Shown here: piece after piece, positions 59,288 to 64,000 of the stretch
How positions within the stretch are numbered: position 1 is the stretch's first letter
Layout: each line of letters opens with the position of its first letter
Source of the DNA: Actinocatenispora thailandica
GTDB lineage: Bacteria > Actinomycetota > Actinomycetes > Mycobacteriales > Micromonosporaceae
Reading direction: 5' to 3'
DNA length: 64,000 nt
Assembly: GCF_016865425.1 (NCBI RefSeq)
Contig: NZ_AP023355.1
Coordinates: forward strand, 6,508,198-6,572,197
The notes under the pieces: generated by a model
Database searches by the model: none
Seen by the model: only the letters and a program-made list of their open reading frames with translations
Told to the model about the DNA's origin: nothing
Translations under genes and position numbers: made by a program

Positions 59288-60055
59288 TCAGGCGGTCAGC
59301 TGCGGCCGCACCGCCGCGGCCGGTGCCGGGGCCGCGGCCGGTGCCGGCGCCGGGGCCGCGTCCGGCGCTTCGTCGCCCGGCGTTCCGGCGCCCGGCGTCC
59401 CGGAGCCCGGCGTCCCGGAGCCCGGCGCTTCGGCGTCCGACGCTTCGGCGTCCGGTACTTCGGCGTCCGGCGCTTCGGAGCCCGGCGCTTCGGAGCCCGG
59501 CGCTTCGGAGCCCGGCGCTTCGGAGCCCGGCGCTTCGGCGCCCGGTACTTCGGGGGCCGGTGCGTCGGCCAGCGGCGTCTCGGCGGTACGGAACGGGCAG
59601 GTCGGCTGGTCGGACAGGTCGGCGAGCGCGTCGACCGCGTCCCGCAGCGCGTTGGCGGCATCGATGAGGCGGGCCGCGCGTTCGGCGCCGAGCCGGCGCT
59701 CGCAGAGCCCGGCGATGTCCTGTCGGGCGGTGGCGAGGCGGGACATCGCCTCGGCGGTCAGGTAGAGCCGGTGCGCGCGCTGGTCGTCGGGGTCGGGCTC
59801 GATCCGCACCCAGCCCTGCTGGACGAGCTGGTCGACCTGCCGGCTCACGGTGGACATCGAGACCCCGCGGCCGCGGGCGAGGTCGCTGGTACGCACCCCG
59901 GGCAGCCGTTCCAGCAGCGGGATCAGGTGGTGCGCGGCCATCACGTCGGACATCACGGTCCGGTACACGGCACGCATCAGGGGGCCGAGCCGCCAGGTGG
60001 CCTCCCGGATGTCGGACAGCGCGTCAGCGATTCGAGCCTCGGGGGCAGAGGTCAC
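59288..60055 (-). CDS. MarR-family regulator with long (APGSE)n tail
   Basis: 255 residues from GTG 60055, chosen because GAGG lies 8 bases upstream; GTG 60064 is the alternative. Residues 5-150 are a MarR winged helix: LERLPGVRTSDLARGRGVSMSTVSRQVDQLVQQGWVRIEPDPDDQRAHRLYLT. The last 90 residues are five-residue repeats (EAPGS repeated, then DAEVP, SGTPG and AAPAP types), rare for MarR proteins. It heads the operon with the DHA2 exporter and lies next to the divergent TetR gene. An imperfect inverted repeat at 60113-60135 may be its operator. Confidence 0.88.
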   Translation of the reverse strand: MTSAPEARIADALSDIREATWRLGPLMRAVYRTVMSDVMAAHHLIPLLERLPGVRTSDLARGRGVSMSTVSRQVDQLVQQGWVRIEPDPDDQRAHRLYLTAEAMSRLATARQDIAGLCERRLGAERAARLIDAANALRDAVDALADLSDQPTCPFRTAETPLADAPAPEVPGAEAPGSEAPGSEAPGSEAPGSEAPDAEVPDAEASDAEAPGSGTPGSGTPGAGTPGDEAPDAAPAPAPAAAPAPAAAVRPQLTA

Positions 60056-60112
60056 CGAACTCACCTCGGTCGGGGTTCAGGGCCGCGGCGACGGGGATCA
60101 GCGCGGGCTCCA

Positions 60113-60135
60113 GTTGTTTGCGCGATACAAGCAAC
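60113..60135. promoter_or_regulatory. Imperfect palindrome GTTGTTTG-N7-CAAGCAAC (MarR-type operator)
   Basis: Arms match at 7 of 8 positions and lie 58 bp upstream of the MarR start in an AT-rich island. A second inverted repeat, AGTAA-N8-TTACT (60139-60156), follows towards the TetR gene. Confidence 0.55.
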
Positions 60136-60172
60136 TCTAGTAAGCACACGTTTACTTCGTCAACCGGGCCCG

Positions 60173-60178
60173 TACCAT
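60173..60178 (+). promoter_or_regulatory. Putative -10 box of the TetR gene
   Basis: TACCAT lies 7 bases before GTG 60186. If it is the -10 box, ATG 60177 inside it cannot be the start. Confidence 0.45.
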
Positions 60179-60185
60179 GGCAGCC

Positions 60186-60773
60186 GTGACGACCGGCACA
60201 ACCGACCGAGACGGGCAGCCGCCCCGCACCCGGGACCGCGAGGCCACCGAGGCGCGCATCCTCGACTGCGCCGCCCGGCTCTTCGCCGAACAGGGGTACC
60301 GGACGGTCACGGTGCGGGCCATCGCCACCGGCGCGGGCGTCAACGTCGCGCTGATCAACCGGTACTTCGGGTCCAAGCTCGGCCTGTTCGACGCGGTACT
60401 CGGCGCCGGCGCGACGCTGCCGCAGCTCAGCGCGGTACCGCTGGACGAGCTGCCGCGCTACCTCGCCGAGTACGCGATGCGCCGACGGCAACGGTCCGCC
60501 GACAGCAGCCGGGCGCTGTCCGCCGCGACCCGGTCGGTCGAGTCACCGGAGATCCGCGAACTGCTCCGGGAGCGGCTGGAGAACCAGCTGATCGGGCCGC
60601 TCGCGGCCCGGCTGCCGGCCACCGAGGCGCGCCGCCGCGCCGCGCTGTGCGTCGCGGTACTGATCGGGACCGGGTACGTGCGCGGCCTGCTCGCCGACGA
60701 CACCCCGCCGGACCCGGCGTTCCTCGACCACCTCACCGACGTCTTCCGTACCTGCCTCCGCCAACTCCCCTGA
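60186..60773 (+). CDS. TetR-family regulator
   Basis: 195 residues from GTG 60186 (ATG 60177 is an alternative). The HTH is EARILDCAARLFAEQGYRTVTVRAIATGAGVNVALINRYFGSKLGLFDAVL, the textbook TetR N-terminus, with a helical effector domain behind it. It is divergent from the marR-MFS operon with 130 bp between, so the two regulators may share control of the exporter. It converges with the flavohaemoprotein gene. Confidence 0.92.
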   Translation: MTTGTTDRDGQPPRTRDREATEARILDCAARLFAEQGYRTVTVRAIATGAGVNVALINRYFGSKLGLFDAVLGAGATLPQLSAVPLDELPRYLAEYAMRRRQRSADSSRALSAATRSVESPEIRELLRERLENQLIGPLAARLPATEARRRAALCVAVLIGTGYVRGLLADDTPPDPAFLDHLTDVFRTCLRQLP

Positions 60774-60837
60774 CCCCCACAGCAGCCCGCCCCAGCCCAA
60801 CAGCGCGACGAGGCGCGGCGCGGCGACGGTGCGACTG

Positions 60838-61932
60838 TCAGTCGTACGGGTCGTGCTGGATGCGGGCGGCGGGCACGCCGAGGGCGCGCAGGGCGGCGAC
60901 GGTCGACCGCAGCATCGCCGGCGAGCCGGACAGGACGAAGTCGTGGTCGGCCCAGCTGCCCCGGCGGGCGAGGACGTCGGCGAGCAGCCCGCGTTCGCCG
61001 CGGTACCCGGTGTCGTGGCTGACCACCGGCACCAGCCGCAGCCACGGCCGGCACGCCGCGAGCTCGGACAGCGCGGGCAGGTCGTACAGCCCGGCTTCGG
61101 TGCGGGCGCCGACGAACAGGTGCACCCAGCGTTCCCAGCCGGCCGGCGCCGCCTCGACCAGCGCGCGCACCGGCGCCACCCCGGTACCGCCGCACAGGCA
61201 CACCACGTCCCGCCCGGTCGGCAGCGACAGGTCGCCGGCCGGCCGGCCGAGCCGGATCACCTCACCCGGCCGCAGTTTCCACACCAGCGCCGGCGAGACG
61301 ACACCGGCACCGACCGCCCGGACGTGGAATTCCAGCACGCCGTCGGGGCGCGGCGCGGTCGCCATCGAGTACCGGCGCCACACCCGCGGCTCGTGCCCGG
61401 TCTCGACCGGCACGTACTGCCCGGGCCGGTAGCGCACCGGCTCCGCCGGCCGGCAGGTGAACACCGCCACCTCCGCCGATCGTCGGTCGTGCGTGAGCAC
61501 CTCGGCGAACCGGTACGGCGGGGACGGTTCCGCCGCCGCGCCGGCGTTCATCCGCGCCGCGATCAGGTCGTACCCGGTGCGCCAGGCGCGCTCCGTCGCG
61601 TCGTTCCAGTCGGTACCGGAGTGCACCCGGACCGCCTCGATCAGGCACTCCCGGAAGACGTCGTGGTACGCCGGCTCGACGTCGAACCGGCGGTGCGCCC
61701 GCCCCAACGCCCGCAGCGGCTCGTCGAACTCGGCCGGCCGGTCCAGCGCCGCGATCGCCTGCCCCACGGCCGCCACGAGCTTGATCCGCTGCGGCCGCAG
61801 CTGGATCGGGAACAGGTCGCGCAGCTGCGGCGCCGCCAGGAACAGCCGGGCGTAGAAGTAGGCCGAGACCCGGTCCTGCCGGTCGGCGATCCGCGCCCAG
61901 CTGCGCGCCACCGTCTGCGCCACGCCGCTCAC
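60838..61932 (-). CDS. Flavohaemoprotein-like globin-reductase fusion
   Basis: 364 residues. Residues 1-130 form a globin domain, with the proximal His probably in RALGRAHRRFDV. The C-terminal FNR-like reductase has the FAD motif RRYSMA, the NAD-binding GGTGVAPVRALVE and FVLSGSPAMLRST. This matches flavohaemoglobins, which oxidise nitric oxide to nitrate, though the proteins are usually near 400 residues and the final FAD-contact motif is less clear. GTG 61932 follows GGGAGG; the longer frame to 62322 is arginine-rich noise. Confidence 0.85.
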   Translation of the reverse strand: MSGVAQTVARSWARIADRQDRVSAYFYARLFLAAPQLRDLFPIQLRPQRIKLVAAVGQAIAALDRPAEFDEPLRALGRAHRRFDVEPAYHDVFRECLIEAVRVHSGTDWNDATERAWRTGYDLIAARMNAGAAAEPSPPYRFAEVLTHDRRSAEVAVFTCRPAEPVRYRPGQYVPVETGHEPRVWRRYSMATAPRPDGVLEFHVRAVGAGVVSPALVWKLRPGEVIRLGRPAGDLSLPTGRDVVCLCGGTGVAPVRALVEAAPAGWERWVHLFVGARTEAGLYDLPALSELAACRPWLRLVPVVSHDTGYRGERGLLADVLARRGSWADHDFVLSGSPAMLRSTVAALRALGVPAARIQHDPYD

Positions 61933-62303
61933 CGGCCCGCCTCCCCGGCGGGGGGCGCGACGGGGCACCAGGGCCGGCACCCGTGATCCGCTCGCATCGG
62001 CCTTCCTCGTTCGGCGGAAGCCCGATGCGGCGCCGCGCGCGGCAGCCACGATTCGCTCATCGGCCCGGCACCTCGCCCGTACGGCAAGACCGCCGCGCGG
62101 GCACCGGCGGCGGTCAGGCGATCCGGACCGGACGGATCGGCGTCGACCCCCGGACCGGCAAACCACGGATCGTCCGCGGCTCACCTCATACCGTAGGCGT
62201 GCCGTCACAAGGTCACCACCCCCAGCGGCCCGCAACCCGGCCCTGCCGACGCGCGGCGGGAATTCGGCTGAACCCGGTGCACCGGCCCGGCTAGCCTGCC
62301 GCC
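61933..62303. other. 371-bp gap between divergent flavohaemoprotein and GNAT genes
   Basis: No credible gene. Short frames on both strands are arginine- and proline-rich without start signals. The 3' end holds TAGCCT (62292-62297), a -10-like box 6 bases before ATG 62304. No palindromic NO-responsive site was recognised. Confidence 0.5.
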
Positions 62304-62779
62304 ATGACCGCAGCCGAGGCACTGGTACCGCGCGACTTCGCCATCCCGCAGCCCCCGGCCACCGACCGGTACCGGCTGGAACCGCTCGGCCCGCAGCACA
62401 ACGAGTCCGACCACGCCGCGTGGACGGCGAGCATCGAACACATCCGCGCCACCCCCGGCTTCGAGGGCAGCTCCTGGCCGCCCGTCGACGGCATGACGCT
62501 GCAGGCGAACCTCGCCGACCTGCGGCGGCACGCCGACGACTTCGAGCGGCGGGTCGGTTTCACCTACACGGTCCGGTCGGTACCGGGCGGCGACGTGATC
62601 GGCTGCGTCTACATCTACGGTTCCCGTACCGAGCCCGCCCCCGGCGAGCCGCGGGCCGTCGACGTCCGGTCCTGGGTACGGGCCGACCGAGCCGACCTGG
62701 ACGCCGACCTGTACCGCGTGGTCCGCGACTGGCTCGCCGCCGCCTGGCCGTTCCCCCGCCTCGCCTACGCCCCCGCTGA
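62304..62779 (+). CDS. GNAT-family acetyltransferase, stop displaced by a frameshift in a C run
   Basis: Codes for about 158 residues of a GNAT-like protein (DYRLEPLGPQHNESDHAAW-type N-terminus, FTYTVRSVPGGDVIGCVYIYGS, VRSWVRADRADLDADLYRVVRDWLAAAWPF). It should end ...AYAPR then TGA (62777-62779), but the C run 62770-62774 leaves the frame open and it runs on for 120 residues across the antisense of the next gene. Adding one C restores the stop. ATG 62304 has TAGCCT 6 bases upstream, so it is probably leaderless. The acetyl-CoA loop is atypical. Confidence 0.82.
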
Positions 62780-63459
62780 CCGCCCGCGGGAGCCGGCAGG
62801 TACCACCAACCGTCACCGAGGTCGAGTCCGTCGTCGACCGCCAACGGCTCGCCGAACAGGTCGACGAGCAGGTCCGGGGCCGGCCGTGCCTGGACGTACA
62901 CGTAGCCGCCGGCGTCGTCGGGCATACCGAGCCACTGCGGCAGGAACACCACCGGGCGGCCGTGCTGCTGCCCGACCACCGCCGCCCGGCCGGTGGCCGA
63001 GAGCCCGTGCAGGTACCACGGAAGGAAGTCGCCGTAGTACTCGGTCGACGCCCCGATGGAGCCGTCCCGGACGTCGGCCGCGACCATCGCGAACGCGTAC
63101 CGGTGTGCCGCGTAGTAGGAGCGTGGCTCGAACACGGACCAGCTGACCGAGTGGAAGCACGCGGCCACCAGCACCGCGACCGTAACGGGTAGCACCCAGC
63201 GCCGCCCGCGGATCCGTCGCAGCAACGCCACCGTGAGACCGCCGGCGAGCAGCCACCCGGCCAGCTGCATCGGGAGGTCGAGGAACACGAACGGGACGGT
63301 CGAGACGCGCACGGTCCCGACGCAGGCCAGCACCAACCAGGCCAGCCCGGCACAGACCCACAACGCCACCGGCGAACCGCCGGGTCGACGGGGCTCGGCC
63401 GCGGCGAGTTCGCGTTCCCACATCGCTTCATGGTGACCTTCGGCCCGCTCGCCGCGCAT
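62765..63459 (-). CDS. Membrane protein with three N-terminal helices, stop displaced by the same C run
   Basis: About 230 residues. Three membrane spans (ALWVCAGLAWLVLACVGTV, VFLDLPMQLAGWLLAGGLTVALL and WVLPVTVAVLVAACFHSVSW) are followed by an outer soluble part with YYAAHRYAFAMVAADVRDGS, YYGDFLPWYLHGLSATGRAAVV and VFLPQWLGMPDDAGGYVY. It should end ...PAGGQRGA then TAG (62767-62765), reached only if the run at 62770-62774 has one more base; otherwise it reads on to 62560. The start is uncertain: ATG 63459 or 63423. No family was recognised. Confidence 0.68.
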
Positions 63460-63522
63460 CGTCCGACAAGCCACAGGAGCGGCTCTGTTGCGCGGGTCGC
63501 GCCTCCCGGTACCGCCGGAGCC

Positions 63523-64000
63523 CTACCGGGGGGCGTCCTCGCCGACGAGGCCGTCGACGGACTCCCGGATCAGGTCGGCGTGGCCGGTGTGCCGGGCGTA
63601 CTCCTCGATCAGGTCGACGAGCACCCGGCGCAGGTTGAGCGTCTCCGGACCGTCGGCGAGCGCGAGTTCGCGGTCCAGGTCGGCGTCGGCGAGTACCCGG
63701 TCGACGGCGGCCTCCGAGCGCGCCACCGCCGCCAGCCACAGCGTCCGCAGCTCCGCCGGCGAGTCGTCGGCGGCCGAGGTCCAGGGCCAGTCCTCGTCCT
63801 GGGCCATCGGCGCCCACACCGCGGGATAGTCGTCGCCCAGCAGCAGGTGGGTGAAGTAGTGGTCCTCCACCAGCGCGAGGTGCTTGACCAGGCCGCCGAG
63901 CGTGAGGGTGGACGGCCCGAGGGTGCGCCGCATCCCGTCGGCGTCCAGCCCGCCGGTCTTCCAGGCGAACGTCCGCCGGTTCCGGTACAGCGCGCCGAGC
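63523..64000 (-). CDS. DinB/DUF664-family protein, 5' end outside the window
   Basis: The frame is open to the right edge, giving at least 158 residues. Visible are RTFAWKTGGLDADGMRRTLGPSTLTLGGLVKHLALVEDHYFTHLLLG and LRRVLVDLIEEYARHTGHADLIRESVDG. These hold the conserved His of HLALVE and the HTGHADLIRE metal site of the DinB four-helix bundle. Members are often thiol-dependent enzymes (bacillithiol- or mycothiol-linked). An internal ATG at 63933 is not the likely start, because family sequence continues upstream of it. Confidence 0.88.
   Translation of the reverse strand, partial: LGALYRNRRTFAWKTGGLDADGMRRTLGPSTLTLGGLVKHLALVEDHYFTHLLLGDDYPAVWAPMAQDEDWPWTSAADDSPAELRTLWLAAVARSEAAVDRVLADADLDRELALADGPETLNLRRVLVDLIEEYARHTGHADLIRESVDGLVGEDAPR

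Noticed and set aside
57899-61432. 1177-codon open frame on the plus strand, antisense to the DHA2 exporter and MarR genes
   Set aside because: Composition is Arg/Gly/Asp-rich without domains, and it crosses well-supported genes on the other strand; long antisense frames are expected at this GC content.
61983-62294. 103-codon plus-strand frame in the flavohaemoprotein-GNAT gap
   Set aside because: No ribosome-binding site or leaderless box, Arg/Pro-rich composition, and no recognisable family.

Overview
This window looks like chromosomal DNA from a high-GC actinomycete. By eye it is roughly 70-75% GC, with GTG and TTG starts, many ATGA/GTGA gene overlaps, IdeR/DtxR-type iron boxes, and about ten genes whose TANNNT-like -10 box lies 6-9 bases before the start codon, the usual look of leaderless actinobacterial genes. 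A soil genus of the Micromonosporales would fit, but nothing here fixes the genus. No rRNA, tRNA, CRISPR array, phage module or intact insertion sequence was seen. The content is accessory nutrition: eight ABC-type importer gene sets or parts, sugar and amino-acid catabolism, MFS pumps and their local regulators.

Layout. 0-6.4 kb: 3' end of a CocE-type hydrolase, Old Yellow Enzyme homologue, aldo/keto reductase, PP2C-like phosphatase, MFS pump, small membrane protein. 6.4-14.4 kb: divergent galactoside locus. A sugar ABC importer plus GH42 beta-galactosidase face an SDR dehydrogenase, a FadR-type GntR regulator and D-galactonate dehydratase; an inverted repeat lies between them. 14.4-19.8 kb: YihY membrane protein, an ehuABCD-type ectoine importer and a divergent GntR regulator. 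19.9-23.3 kb: MFS, SanA-like, GNAT and VOC genes. 23.5-31.5 kb: a dipeptide-type importer split over two divergent operons around a perfect 26-bp palindrome. One arm is iclR-dppBCDF; the other encodes a histidine phosphatase, an EEP-family hydrolase and the binding protein. 31.6-34.0 kb: LacI operon with two uncharacterised proteins. 34.2-39.9 kb: six-gene operon (N-acyl-D-amino-acid deacylase, IclR, HxC-type PLP dehydratase, KDPG aldolase, KDG kinase, RidA). Its order of chemistry fits catabolism of an N-acylated 2-amino-2-deoxy-aldonate such as N-acetylglucosaminate, the end product of oxidative chitin cleavage. 40.2-46 kb: two membrane proteins, a two-component system, a PIN-toxin remnant, an MFS pump with an XRE regulator. 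45.8-51 kb: iron-regulated siderophore uptake (FhuF-like reductase, fused FecCD permease, binding protein, ATPase). 51-55.4 kb: tandem-Lrp regulator divergent from an MHS-family transporter and an M20 amidohydrolase. 55.5-60.8 kb: MarR-MFS-membrane protein operon full of in-frame tandem repeats, and a divergent TetR gene. 60.8-64 kb: flavohaemoprotein, GNAT enzyme, membrane protein and a DinB gene cut by the right edge.

Three places look as if one base is missing. At the G run 30031-30034 the lipoprotein signal peptide of the peptide-binding protein is split over two frames. At the C run 62770-62774 two convergent genes both lose their natural stop codons, and one added C would restore both. 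Near 18968-19067 the best ribosome-binding site of a GntR gene is out of frame with its body. These may be homopolymer errors in the assembly or real mutations. Functional assignments rest on motif recognition in translated sequence; no database search was run.
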